A DNA stretch of 64,000 nucleotides from Fibrisoma montanum (GTDB lineage: Bacteria; Bacteroidota; Bacteroidia; Cytophagales; Spirosomataceae). Below, piece after piece: positions 7,122 to 16,206 of this stretch; position 1 is the first letter of the stretch; every line of letters starts with the position of its first letter. The position numbers and the translations under genes are program-made. Below the pieces are notes generated by a model. It was not told where the DNA came from. It searched no databases and was given only the letters and a program-made list of their open reading frames with translations. The DNA lies in the NCBI RefSeq assembly GCF_003583365.1, contig NZ_QXED01000002.1, positions 806,001-870,000 of the forward strand, in the 5' to 3' direction.

Positions 7122-10058
7122 ATGTTTGTCGTCAAAAATGATCAGATTGAGGCTTTTCGGGCTCCCATGCGGGAGGTGGCTCGCGATAAGCTTATTGCGA
7201 ATCTGGCAGACGACAATGTTCAAGTATCTCCCGACAAAAAAACGCTCACCCAAACTGACGAAGCAGGCAACAAGACTACTTTAGCCTATTCAGAAGACAT
7301 TCTGCCAACGACTATTATCAAGCCATCGGGCGCTCGCTACCAGATGGGCTATGATAACGATGGTCGGCTTTCTCAATTTACATATCCCGATGGGGCGGGG
7401 TTACGCTTCAAATTCAACGAAGGGCAGTTACAACAGGTAGCTGCTTCTCCTGAGAAATTGTACCGTTTCGACTATCAGCAAGGCCGATTAACCCAAGTTG
7501 TATTTCCCGGTCAGAAAAGCCAGCAGTTTATTTATAATGAGCTGGGAGAGCTGTCGGCTCAAATTGATCGTAATGGACAAATACATCGATTTAGCCGGAC
7601 GCCAAATGGTCAGTTACGGGCCATTAAAGACCCGCTTGGCCGATCCGTTCAATTCCTGTACGATGAACAGGGCTTACTCACAGATCTGGTATTCCCCGAT
7701 CAGACACGCCAATCATACCTGTACGACGAAGATGCTGATACACTTCACCTTCAATTACGTGATGGTAAACAGTTTAGTCAGCATTATGATGGTGATCTGA
7801 TTAGCCAGCTTAACTGGGAACAGGGGCCATCTGTTCAGTTTAGTTATAATGAACAAAATCAGCCAACGCTGATTGATACCGGCTCTAATGCAGTTAGGTA
7901 TGCTTACGACGAGCAAAATCGGCTACTGAGCGAAGCGAACTCCTTCGGAAATACTTCATTTGCCTACGATAAAGCCTCACGCGTAACGCAACTGACCCTG
8001 CCGACAGGCTTGGTTGTTGGCTATCTATATGATTCTGACAGCCGGGTTGTTGGCTTACAGGTAGCTGGACAAACGGTTCAATTTATATACTCGGAACAGG
8101 ATTTGCTGGCTGAGATCCGGTATCCTAACGGAGTTACAGAACACCACCAACGTAGCCACACGGAAGGCTTGCAACATGTTCGCGTTGAGAACGCACAGGG
8201 TCGATTATTATCTGAGCAATACTATGCTTATGACAGTTGGGATCGACTAAGCCGTTATCAGGACGTAGCAAGCCGACAGAACGTAAAGCTTACCTATGAT
8301 GACGAATCCCGACTAACGGGCGTCATTGATACACAGACCCGGCAATCTACTGAACGCTTCTCCTACGACGTAAAAGGCAACCTGAACACGATTAACGGTT
8401 ATCCGGTTGTAGTCGGTCTTATGGACGAGGTGCAGCAGATAGGCCGTATGAGCGTTCGTTATGACGCGCTCGGGAACGTAGTACGTCTTAACGGCCCGAA
8501 AGGGAAATTATACCTCTCATTTGCACGTAACAGTACCCTTACCTCCGTTGAAACCCAGATGGGCACCTGGCGCTATGAATATGACGGCATTGGCCGCCGG
8601 ATTAGCAAAACCAACGGAACCGAAAAATGGCTCTTTTCATGGGCAGGCTCCCAACTGGTAACTGAAACGTATCAATACGAACCAGGCGCACCAGCCATCG
8701 TCCGCGATTACGTTTACTTACCAGATAGCCAGGTCCCAGTAGCTTTCCGCGAAGGAAATCAACTGTATTGGATGCAGGCCGATGTGCGAGGAGCCATTAC
8801 TCGCGTCTTTAACCAGGAAGGGCAAATCGTTTGGCATGGGAGCTACTCCGCTTTTGGCGAACTGACGATCCATCAAACACAAATTCGTCAGCCTTGGCGG
8901 CTGATGGGGCAGTATGAGGATACTGAAACGGGTTTATATTATAACCTCGCTCGTTACTACTGTCCTTGGCTAACGACATATCTGAGTCTGGACCCAGAGT
9001 GGCTCAATCCTGAAACTTACTACTATGGGTACGCACGTAACGACCCGTATAACCGGGCTGATCCATTAGGTAATATAGCGCCATTGCTTGGGGTTGCCCT
9101 TATCGGAGCAGTAGTTGGGGGAGTTATTAGTGGAGTCGTTAAAGCCGCTGAGGGAGGGAGCTTCCGTGAAGTTGTTGGCGCTGCTGCTCATGGAGCTCTA
9201 TCTGGTGCTGGAGCAGCGGTTGGTGGCGTAATAGGATTTGCGGTTGGCGGACCTTGGGGCGCCTACGCCGGTATGGTGGCTGGTACAGGGGCAGGTGGAT
9301 TTCTTGGTAGCTTAGCAGAACAAGCTATCAATGGTGAGATTGTGCTTACAAAGTGTGGTATACAGAACGCAATTCAGAAGGCAGCAGGAGAAGCACTGGA
9401 AGAAATGGCCTATGCTGCCGCGCTTGGATTACTTGGTAAAGTACTCGGTCCAGCGTTAAGGCCATTAGGACGTTGGGTTGCAGGCACGGGCGCCGGAAAA
9501 GCAGCAGTGAACATGTTCAGAGGAGCTGTTGCAAGAGTAGTAAAAAGTTTACCTAAAAAATTACGACCAACAGATGTAAGACGCTATCTCCCAGATAAAT
9601 ATATTAAAGAACACCTAGCCAAATTTGAAAAGGAAGGGGGAGCCGCAATCTTTATTAAAACTGACATTGAGCCTCCTGTTGGCAAAATCCTGAAATACAA
9701 AAGTCTCGCGCCTAGAAAATATGTAATGTTAAAGTCGGAAATGGATGATGCTATAGCGAAGTATAAAAAAAGTGGAAGAATTGAAGATTTGGAAGATGCT
9801 TTGGGGTATTCAAGAGGAGATTTAGCAGATAAAGAAAAGGACATATTTATAGGCCGTACTAAGGAAGGGAAGTTTAAATTTGATATGCCTAATGGTAAGG
9901 AAGCTGGTGCGAATAAACACTGGGAGCCAGGAGGGAAAACCTCTGGGGGAAAAAGTGAAGCCGTTTTAGTAGGAAACGATGGTAATCCAGTAAATATTGA
10001 GCACGGTGGAAAATTCGAAAATTTGAAAAATTTCTTTGATCTTGAGCCATTAAATTGA
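7122..10058 (+). CDS. Rhs-repeat polymorphic toxin (T6SS effector)
   Basis: The 978-residue Rhs/YD-repeat protein is a predicted T6SS cargo effector. Residues 60-640 are YD repeats (for example 'YDNDGRLSQFTYPDG', 'YDEQGLLTDLVFPD') that build a shell. The core closes with 'LYYNLARYYCPWLTTYLSLD' and 'NRADPLG' near residue 650. Residues 652-780 form a Gly/Ala-rich, membrane-like region. The variable C-terminal domain (about 800-978) is Lys-rich and more AT-rich than the core; it contains 'GANKHWEPGGKTSGGKSEA' and ends 'FENLKNFFDLEPLN'. I do not recognise a named toxin family with certainty. The change in base use at the toxin end is typical of exchanged C-terminal tips. A putative immunity gene starts one base after the stop. 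Confidence 0.88.
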   Translation: MFVVKNDQIEAFRAPMREVARDKLIANLADDNVQVSPDKKTLTQTDEAGNKTTLAYSEDILPTTIIKPSGARYQMGYDNDGRLSQFTYPDGAGLRFKFNEGQLQQVAASPEKLYRFDYQQGRLTQVVFPGQKSQQFIYNELGELSAQIDRNGQIHRFSRTPNGQLRAIKDPLGRSVQFLYDEQGLLTDLVFPDQTRQSYLYDEDADTLHLQLRDGKQFSQHYDGDLISQLNWEQGPSVQFSYNEQNQPTLIDTGSNAVRYAYDEQNRLLSEANSFGNTSFAYDKASRVTQLTLPTGLVVGYLYDSDSRVVGLQVAGQTVQFIYSEQDLLAEIRYPNGVTEHHQRSHTEGLQHVRVENAQGRLLSEQYYAYDSWDRLSRYQDVASRQNVKLTYDDESRLTGVIDTQTRQSTERFSYDVKGNLNTINGYPVVVGLMDEVQQIGRMSVRYDALGNVVRLNGPKGKLYLSFARNSTLTSVETQMGTWRYEYDGIGRRISKTNGTEKWLFSWAGSQLVTETYQYEPGAPAIVRDYVYLPDSQVPVAFREGNQLYWMQADVRGAITRVFNQEGQIVWHGSYSAFGELTIHQTQIRQPWRLMGQYEDTETGLYYNLARYYCPWLTTYLSLDPEWLNPETYYYGYARNDPYNRADPLGNIAPLLGVALIGAVVGGVISGVVKAAEGGSFREVVGAAAHGALSGAGAAVGGVIGFAVGGPWGAYAGMVAGTGAGGFLGSLAEQAINGEIVLTKCGIQNAIQKAAGEALEEMAYAAALGLLGKVLGPALRPLGRWVAGTGAGKAAVNMFRGAVARVVKSLPKKLRPTDVRRYLPDKYIKEHLAKFEKEGGAAIFIKTDIEPPVGKILKYKSLAPRKYVMLKSEMDDAIAKYKKSGRIEDLEDALGYSRGDLADKEKDIFIGRTKEGKFKFDMPNGKEAGANKHWEPGGKTSGGKSEAVLVGNDGNPVNIEHGGKFENLKNFFDLEPLN

Positions 10059-10059
10059 T

Positions 10060-10581
10060 ATGGATCGAATTATTTATATATTAAATACTCATCAAATGGT
10101 ATCTTTTCTGATGGGAATTGAGCCATTCAATGTTGAATCTAGTGGGGATGTTGAGGAGCCTACAAATTATGAAAAAATATGGCGCCTATTTATAAAACCA
10201 TTTCTAAATGAAGCTAGCAAGGATCAGAAGTCTGAGTTTTGGCGACAATTTTATGAGGCATTAACTCAACTTTGTCTGTTAGATAAAGATCCTGGATTAG
10301 AATATTATACTATCTTTTCACATTTGGTTGAGTATTATTATCTATTATATCAAGAACCTCATTATCAAGAGTCTATCGACCTGAATACATTAAGTCATAA
10401 AATAGCTCAAGGTATAACTCGTAATAAAAAAATATTTGCTACTGACTATAGGTGGGCCGGAGCTAAATGGAATAAATCATTTAATAAAGGATTGGGGCTA
10501 CTTGGTGTCTTTATTGAAATCTCAAAACAAATTCAGGAAATGTATAAAGGCCCATCATTTGTACCTGATGAACTTTTTTAG
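10060..10581 (+). CDS. Putative immunity protein for the Rhs toxin
   Basis: The 173-residue protein starts one base after the Rhs stop codon, the classic place for a cognate immunity gene. It is AT-rich like the toxin tip and appears all-helical, rich in aromatic residues (for example 'FSHLVEYYYLLYQEPHYQES'). It has no signal peptide or membrane segment, so it would neutralise the toxin in the cytoplasm. I recognise no family; the role is inferred from position and base composition. The gene is followed 15 bases later by the DUF4123 adaptor gene. Confidence 0.6.
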   Translation: MDRIIYILNTHQMVSFLMGIEPFNVESSGDVEEPTNYEKIWRLFIKPFLNEASKDQKSEFWRQFYEALTQLCLLDKDPGLEYYTIFSHLVEYYYLLYQEPHYQESIDLNTLSHKIAQGITRNKKIFATDYRWAGAKWNKSFNKGLGLLGVFIEISKQIQEMYKGPSFVPDELF

Positions 10582-10596
10582 GATAACAACTGAACT

Positions 10597-11100
10597 ATGC
10601 TTTACCACCTCCTCGACGCAGCAAAAATGTCCTTTGCAATCGACCATGCAAAGGAATTAAACCCTGTACACAATTCGCTGTATCGGGGGCAGAGTCAGGA
10701 ATTGTTAGCCAGCATTGCACCTTACTTATTTCAATATGAGCTAGGGGATGAGTTTGACCGATGGCTGCGGGAAAATTATGGAGAGTCTTGGGGAGTGGGA
10801 ATCATTGCAGATGTACCAATGGACATACTGCATAAACACTTTCGGAAATTCCTGCTCGTCAAGGCGGAAGATGGTCGTGAGCTCTATTTCCGCTTTTATG
10901 ATCCGCGGGTTCTGCGTGTTTTCCTGCCTACCTGCGATGCGGTTCAACTTCAGGAATTCTTTGGTCCAGTGCGGTCCTTTTTTATGGAAGACGAAAACCC
11001 AGAGTTTTGGCTTCATTTCTGGCTTGATCGGGAGCAACTAATGAGCAAGCGAGTCAGCCGAGATTATATTGAGCAAGAGTTGGCCGAAGGCTTGACTTAA
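10597..11100 (+). CDS. DUF4123-type T6SS effector adaptor/chaperone
   Basis: DUF4123 (Tap/Tec-like) proteins hand effectors to VgrG or PAAR. The 167-residue protein has the family pattern: an N-terminal 'LYHLLDAAKM', 'NSLYRG' then 'LASIAPYLFQYE' at about 25-45, 'ESWGVGIIADVPMDILHKHFRKFLLVK' at about 62-88, 'YFRFYDPRVLRVFLPTCD' at about 95-113 and 'FFGPVRSFFMED' at about 118-129. Its place between the Rhs/immunity pair and the amidase effector allows it to serve either; the amidase lies immediately downstream (59 bases). Identification is from memory of this motif order. Confidence 0.8.
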   Translation: MLYHLLDAAKMSFAIDHAKELNPVHNSLYRGQSQELLASIAPYLFQYELGDEFDRWLRENYGESWGVGIIADVPMDILHKHFRKFLLVKAEDGRELYFRFYDPRVLRVFLPTCDAVQLQEFFGPVRSFFMEDENPEFWLHFWLDREQLMSKRVSRDYIEQELAEGLT

Positions 11101-11159
11101 GCCCAACCCAGTATTATGAGTTTATTCAACCTTATGCAATTAACTAAATCAAAAAAATT

Positions 11160-11564
11160 ATGGCAGAGTGGAACAAAGATACAGCCGTACAACACATACA
11201 GACCAATGCTTTAGAAGGCTTTGGTGATGGACAATGTGCCAAATTTACCCGTCAAGCAATAGAAGCGGGAGGGTTACGACTTGAACGACCCGCTACAGGG
11301 TCTGCTAAAGATTATGGTCCAAGTCTGATAAAAGCTGGGTTCTCATCATTAGGCCAATACACAGGAGTTTATCGCAAAGGCGATATAGTAATAATTGATG
11401 GTTTTTCAGGAAAGAAGGGAAAATATAGAGGTAGCCCAGACGGTCATGCAGCAATTTATGATGGACGTCAGTGGGTCTCTGACCACAAACAAAGCGATCT
11501 ATATCCTGGCCCTGGCTATAGAGCCGCTAAGCCAACATTTACAATTTATCGATTAGGTAATTAA
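11160..11564 (+). CDS. Putative CHAP/NlpC-P60-like peptidoglycan amidase effector
   Basis: The 134-residue protein looks like a small T6SS cell-wall amidase of the BPSL0067-like group, which would cleave peptide crosslinks in the periplasm of a target cell. Candidate catalytic residues are Cys26 in 'GDGQCAKFTRQAIEAGG', His96 in 'PDGHAAIYDGRQWVSD' and Asp108. There is no signal peptide, as expected for cargo exported by the needle. It follows the DUF4123 adaptor, its likely loader. No obvious periplasmic immunity gene is adjacent: the next 170 bases hold only a short open fragment. The family assignment is by motif pattern only. Confidence 0.7.
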   Translation: MAEWNKDTAVQHIQTNALEGFGDGQCAKFTRQAIEAGGLRLERPATGSAKDYGPSLIKAGFSSLGQYTGVYRKGDIVIIDGFSGKKGKYRGSPDGHAAIYDGRQWVSDHKQSDLYPGPGYRAAKPTFTIYRLGN

Positions 11565-11581
11565 GCCTTTATAATTTTTGA

Positions 11582-11743
11582 TTGTTATTGGATCAGAAAG
11601 CTAATGCCAACAGCTCGCTTTCCAATGCCCTTGCAAAGCGAGTCACTTCCTACAACTGGATCTTTAAGGCCAAACTTGCCAACAGCATCTTCAACATGAG
11701 CAACGACACCGCCATTACCCTAGAATTCACACCTTATGCCTGA
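11582..11743 (+). pseudogene. Possible coding remnant upstream of tssE
   Basis: A frame open from 11582 to TGA 11741-11743 encodes 53 residues ending 'YNWIFKAKLANSIFNMSND' and then 'TAITLEFTPYA'. It has no ATG at its head and overlaps the tssE start by 8 bases. It looks like the C-terminal tail of a lost gene, possibly an immunity protein for the amidase or an older T6SS gene. It may also be chance. Confidence 0.3.
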
Positions 11744-12188
11744 AGACTACTACGCCCTCCCACTTCGTTGCGACTTGCTCATCCAAGGGCCTGCCGCTCA
11801 TCAACCCGTTAATGCACGTGAGCTGTATGGCTCGCTCGACGATTCGATTCACGCCCACATTTACTTACTTGTAACTACGCCGTTTCGGGGTGTTCGCTTT
11901 GATACGGAATATGGTTGTGAGATATGGGAAGGCGATTTTTCATCAACTAACGAGTCAAACGATACCCGCTGGACCGATCAAATTCAGTCGTCAGTGCTGC
12001 GGGCCATTAAAACGTATGAACCTCGACTCGAACGAATCGAGGTTATAGCGGAATTCGACCGGGATGGCTCCAGCGATGCCCACAAACGGCTCGTTGTCAG
12101 CGTGACTGCTGAGATAAAAAAATCAAATCATCGGGTATTTCGCTTTCAGCGGAATATTCTGATTGCCCCATATGCATCAAGGAATTAA
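11736..12188 (+). CDS. tssE: T6SS baseplate protein TssE (gp25-like)
   Basis: TssE is the gp25-like baseplate wedge protein that initiates sheath assembly. The 150-residue protein shows 'SLDDSIHAHIYLLVTTPFRG' and 'FDTEYGCEIWEGDFSS' (about residues 31-70), close to the family's 'T.pGer..dp.yG' region, then 'AIKTYEPRLERIEVIAEF' (about 90-107), matching the conserved E-P-R-L core of gp25 proteins. The start is the ATG at 11736. It precedes tssF by 92 bases, the usual tssE-tssF-tssG order. Confidence 0.85.
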   Translation: MPEDYYALPLRCDLLIQGPAAHQPVNARELYGSLDDSIHAHIYLLVTTPFRGVRFDTEYGCEIWEGDFSSTNESNDTRWTDQIQSSVLRAIKTYEPRLERIEVIAEFDRDGSSDAHKRLVVSVTAEIKKSNHRVFRFQRNILIAPYASRN

Positions 12189-12280
12189 GGAAAAGAGTAA
12201 GTGAAAAATAAAAGCTAATACTCTACCATTGCTCTTTTATTTACTTGTCTCTTATCTCCTTTTCCCTTTCATACCCTTCT

Positions 12281-14176
12281 ATGACCGATCTAACTGCCCT
12301 TGACTTTACCCGCGAGGAAGTTCGCAAACGAATGAAGGAGCATGCGGCTGCCATCTGGCAATTGCGTGTCCGTGATGTGGAAGCCGCTGACCCTCTGGTC
12401 GGATTACTGATGGACGCCTGCGCGTTCGAGTTTGAAAACACGGCCCGCGCCATTGAAGCCACCCGAACCCGAATTCTTGACCGGCTCGCCAGCACACTCT
12501 GCCCCGACGTGATTGATCTGCCGCGTCCGGCCCACGCGATCTTTCACGCCCGGCCCGACGATGCGTTGCTCGATCTTCCACAAACTGCACAATTTTTTTA
12601 CAGACAACTGGGCCGGGCAGGCGACGAACGAAGTACCGATCTATTTTTTTCGCCGGTGGTGCAGGCCCGACTCGTTAATGCTGATGTGCGATACATGATC
12701 AGCGAACAGGGGCTTTTTGCTATGCGAGGTAGGGATCGTGTTCGACTCGAACACGGTATCCAACCGTTATATCCGACAGATTATCAATCTATATGGTTAG
12801 GTATTGAAGCTAATGCAGGTCTTAAATCGCTGGCCTATCTACCTCTGTATATTAATTGGGATAATGAATCAGAACAGTCGAAATCAGGCTATTATCGTAA
12901 AATTCAAGACACCACTCGTGCGCGTTGGTTTTTGAACAACAAAGAATTGCCCGTTCATGCTGGATTCCGGGCTGCCTGGCCTACCGATGATCCATTAGCC
13001 CGAGAGCTAGATGGGTTACATCAGTTGGAACAGTCAATATTGAACGAGTATGTCCATTGCTTTATAACCCTTGGCAGTATACCTGATCGCGATTCTTGGG
13101 ACTACGATTTAAGACCCTACCCCGACACGTACGCCTTTTCGGAGCCTCAGCGGCAACGCTACTTCACCGATGACTTACTTTGGCTTGAACTCCGATTGGG
13201 GCGCGAACTACCAACATCAGCCATTGAGAATATGGAGATTCGGCTTAATTGCTTTCCGGTCATGAATCGCCACCTTAACGAAATGGTGCAACGGCTCCAG
13301 CAGAACCTGAACGTGTACGCTCTTCGTTCAATTGAAGAGTTTTTATTTATTCGCCAAGTATATGATGCCGAAGGCAATACGCCTTACAAACAATCGCCCT
13401 TACGTAACCCGGACGAATTAGCCGATAATTCGTTTATGTGGCGTCCACACGGTGTGGGCCGTTTTGACAGGCGTAATGCACGTGAGATCATCCATTACGT
13501 ACAACAGATGCTTCGCGACGAAAGTAAAGCTTTTTCAGCACTTGGTTCTGGAGTGTTTTCACAGATCATAGACAGCTTAGATAAAAACGTCGAGGAATTA
13601 AGTCAGCGTATGGCCGATAATCCTGATGATGGCTTTAAAGTCGGATTCCCCTATATTTTCATTAAACCACGTCGAAAAGACATTAACTTGTTCATTGAGT
13701 TTTGGAGTACCAATGGCCGCATGGCAAATGGCATTCCGGCGGGAACACGACTGGGGCAATACGAAGGACGTGGACGCTACTTCATGCGTGACGAAAAAGA
13801 AGATCTTTATTTGCTGACAACCACAGTAGGTGGTAGCGATAAACCCACTGCACCCGAGAAAGAACGTCAGCTTCGGCGCGATTTATTGACCCGTAGTCGC
13901 TTAGTAACTACCGAAGATATCAAGGTGGAATGCCGTGAATATTTCCCGTCTCGTCTGGGTTGCGAGGTAGACGTTGAGGTAAAAAAAGGGTTTGCAGAAG
14001 GATTAATCGAAGGAGCTGGATACGTACGTTGCCTGAACGTGACTGTTTGGCCGTTGGGTCGTCCTACGCTCGAAACGACTGAGTGGGAAGCAGAATCAGA
14101 ACGATGTAACCGACATTTAGCGTCTAAATCAGCTATGAACTTGCCTTACCGAGTTCGCTTACTTGCAAAACGATGA
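12281..14176 (+). CDS. tssF: T6SS baseplate protein TssF
   Basis: TssF, with TssG, TssE and TssK, forms the baseplate wedge. I place the start at ATG 12281 (MTDLTALDFTREEVRKRM); the frame is open upstream to 12245 but without an ATG before this one. At about 631 residues it has the usual family length. The N-terminus 'DACAFEFENTARAIEATR' (about 45-65) and 'LDRLASTLCPD' resemble the conserved TssF helix. The middle contains 'EEFLFIRQVYDAEG' and the C-terminus 'RLGCEVDVEVKKG'. It overlaps the next gene by four bases (ATGA), indicating translational coupling. Confidence 0.82.
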   Translation: MTDLTALDFTREEVRKRMKEHAAAIWQLRVRDVEAADPLVGLLMDACAFEFENTARAIEATRTRILDRLASTLCPDVIDLPRPAHAIFHARPDDALLDLPQTAQFFYRQLGRAGDERSTDLFFSPVVQARLVNADVRYMISEQGLFAMRGRDRVRLEHGIQPLYPTDYQSIWLGIEANAGLKSLAYLPLYINWDNESEQSKSGYYRKIQDTTRARWFLNNKELPVHAGFRAAWPTDDPLARELDGLHQLEQSILNEYVHCFITLGSIPDRDSWDYDLRPYPDTYAFSEPQRQRYFTDDLLWLELRLGRELPTSAIENMEIRLNCFPVMNRHLNEMVQRLQQNLNVYALRSIEEFLFIRQVYDAEGNTPYKQSPLRNPDELADNSFMWRPHGVGRFDRRNAREIIHYVQQMLRDESKAFSALGSGVFSQIIDSLDKNVEELSQRMADNPDDGFKVGFPYIFIKPRRKDINLFIEFWSTNGRMANGIPAGTRLGQYEGRGRYFMRDEKEDLYLLTTTVGGSDKPTAPEKERQLRRDLLTRSRLVTTEDIKVECREYFPSRLGCEVDVEVKKGFAEGLIEGAGYVRCLNVTVWPLGRPTLETTEWEAESERCNRHLASKSAMNLPYRVRLLAKR

Positions 14177-15330
14177 ATGACGAATTACTTCCTGAAAGCC
14201 TTTCCAACTTTGAGAAAGAGATTAATAATCTTGGCCGAAACGTTGGCGTTGACGTTCGGCTCGAAGTATTGCTTGCTGAGTTGCTGCGAGGAGGCTTGGA
14301 TCCCAGGCGTGAAGTCATGATTTATCCACGAGGCTTATTTGCCCGCGAGTATCGGTCGGATGTAGGAATAGGCCGTATTCTTCCTGTTGAACCAGACAAA
14401 CCTGGCATGCCGCTATCCGCCAAAGACGTTGTTTTTGACAAATCGGGTGTCTGGGCAGGTTCTATTCATGCATATGAAAATGAGAACCCTAATATTAACT
14501 TGCCTGATCATCAAGAGTTTTTAAACATTCCCGTATACCGAGACGGGCTATATGATTACCTACCAGAGGGGCTATTTCACCAACGTACTGAGACTGATGA
14601 ACGGGAATATGCGAAGGAGATAGCTGAACAGGATCGGCGCGAACAGGCAGCCCGGCGTTTTTTTCGGCCTATTGAGCAAGAATTTTATTTGCAGGGTTTA
14701 CTACTGGAGTTGGAAGAACGGAAATACCTCATCACTGAGGACAACCTCCAACAAAAAGAACACGGAGACATCCTACGAGGTATTTGGGGCTTGCCTGCCG
14801 ATCGGCTTGTTAGAATCCCTCGCCCCAATGGCTCTGGTTGGACAACAACCCGCGATATACTGCTTGATTTTCGCCAATTAAATAACCTGTTGCATTTGCT
14901 GCCGGTTGCGCATCGACTTATAAATAATCGGAACTTGGTTGAGCGGTTATTGGCCTTAGTGTTAGGGGTACCGGTACAACTTCGGACAATTCCACCGTTA
15001 CTAATACTCATTGAAACCGAGCCAGAAGATCAAATCGGTCCCTTCGAATTGGGTCAAATTGAGTTGGGTAACTTTTCACTTGCGGGGATTTATCAAGATA
15101 CTATGCCCGCCGTTGAAATTCGGTTAGGGCCATTGAACACCGCTCAACTGACAGACTTTCTACCGGAAGGCCGTAGCCGGGCGGTGTTGGACATGTTAAT
15201 TAGCTACTTTTTACCAGCTGAAACAGAAAATGTAATACACTTACTCGTTGACGAAGCGAATCAATTCTTGCAACTTGTTGAAAAAGAGAGCAGCCCCACT
15301 AGCGTATTAGGTTGGGCCTCTTATATTTAA
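14173..15330 (+). CDS. tssG: Probable T6SS baseplate protein TssG
   Basis: The 385-residue protein overlaps the tssF stop by four bases, which in T6SS loci almost always marks TssG, the TssF partner. The sequence is divergent. It has an N-terminal helical part, 'EVMIYPRGLFAREYRSDVG', a central 'LLHLLPVAHRLINNRNLVE' block and a C-terminal 'DMLISYFLPAETENVIHL'. This central-to-end layout resembles Bacteroidota TssG-like proteins, but I rely mainly on position. It converges on tssO with only three bases between stops. Confidence 0.65.
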   Translation: MNDELLPESLSNFEKEINNLGRNVGVDVRLEVLLAELLRGGLDPRREVMIYPRGLFAREYRSDVGIGRILPVEPDKPGMPLSAKDVVFDKSGVWAGSIHAYENENPNINLPDHQEFLNIPVYRDGLYDYLPEGLFHQRTETDEREYAKEIAEQDRREQAARRFFRPIEQEFYLQGLLLELEERKYLITEDNLQQKEHGDILRGIWGLPADRLVRIPRPNGSGWTTTRDILLDFRQLNNLLHLLPVAHRLINNRNLVERLLALVLGVPVQLRTIPPLLILIETEPEDQIGPFELGQIELGNFSLAGIYQDTMPAVEIRLGPLNTAQLTDFLPEGRSRAVLDMLISYFLPAETENVIHLLVDEANQFLQLVEKESSPTSVLGWASYI

Positions 15331-15333
15331 TTC

Positions 15334-16158
15334 TTATAACTGGCTCAGTGTTTGATCAATTTCGCGCACTTTAGCAGTGGCTTGCCGCTGAATTGAAAAG
15401 CTTGTTCGAGCCATTTGTGCAATCTGCTGAAAATTTGTTTTTGCCGTTGAATACAGCTTTTTACGAGTCGCGTCCGCTTTATAAGCAGCCAGTAGATCCG
15501 CCTGGCTTTTTTTACAATCGGCGTCCTCAAACCGCAGTTGCCACTTCAAGTCGGTTAGGACTTGATTATCCTGCCCCCCCCCTCCACCGCTTCCGCCAGC
15601 TGGTTTCTGCGCCAGCAAAGCATTTTGTGTGTTGATCGTATTTTGTAGGCTAGCGTTCTGGGCTTGTAACTGTTGCTTTTCATTCTGTAACTGTTGCACC
15701 GTCAGGTTTTGGTTACTAATTCCCCGTTGCCGTTCCATGTACTGAAGGTGAATAGCCCGCTCGGTATGCAGTCCGTCCAAGTATGTACAGACACTAGTCT
15801 GCATTTTTGAACGGGCATCTTTAAACTTCATACCTCGAAATTTCTCAATAGCATCTTCAAATTTTTTGTTTTCTCGCTTGGCTTCATCTAACCAACTCTG
15901 CCATTGAGCTGGTGATGCATTGTTCATATTAGCAAGTTTATCATCATGCTCACGCATGCGGGCTGTGTAAGCTTGTAGTTCGGTCATTTGCTTTTCCAGC
16001 GTTTCATACTCCTTGGCCGACGACGAGGTCATAGCTCCCGCGTTTTTACGGTTACCGGCAAAAAAAGCCATTACCACTGGCAGGGCAATAATAATTAAAT
16101 AGACAGCAGTGAAATTAATAAGAGATGTGTTGCGCTCAGCGCGATTGATAGCTTCCAT
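15334..16158 (-). CDS. tssO: T6SS membrane-anchored protein TssO
   Basis: TssO is a component of Bacteroidota subtype iii T6SS, probably part of the cell-envelope complex. The 274-residue protein has a short cytosolic N-terminus, one transmembrane helix (about residues 18-36, YLIIIALPVVMAFFAG) and a long periplasmic coiled coil (about 50-200). The latter includes a Gln/Asn-rich stretch (LQNEKQQLQAQNASLQNTIN) and a 'GGSGGGGG' linker near 200, then a helical tail. It lies upstream of nothing on its strand except the tssG stop three bases away. tssK starts 48 bases before it, suggesting a tssK-tssO operon. Confidence 0.75.
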   Translation of the reverse strand: MEAINRAERNTSLINFTAVYLIIIALPVVMAFFAGNRKNAGAMTSSSAKEYETLEKQMTELQAYTARMREHDDKLANMNNASPAQWQSWLDEAKRENKKFEDAIEKFRGMKFKDARSKMQTSVCTYLDGLHTERAIHLQYMERQRGISNQNLTVQQLQNEKQQLQAQNASLQNTINTQNALLAQKPAGGSGGGGGQDNQVLTDLKWQLRFEDADCKKSQADLLAAYKADATRKKLYSTAKTNFQQIAQMARTSFSIQRQATAKVREIDQTLSQL

Positions 16159-16206
16159 TGATAGGAGTGGATTGATGATAGATTATGAAAGATTTTCAAT
16201 ACTAAC

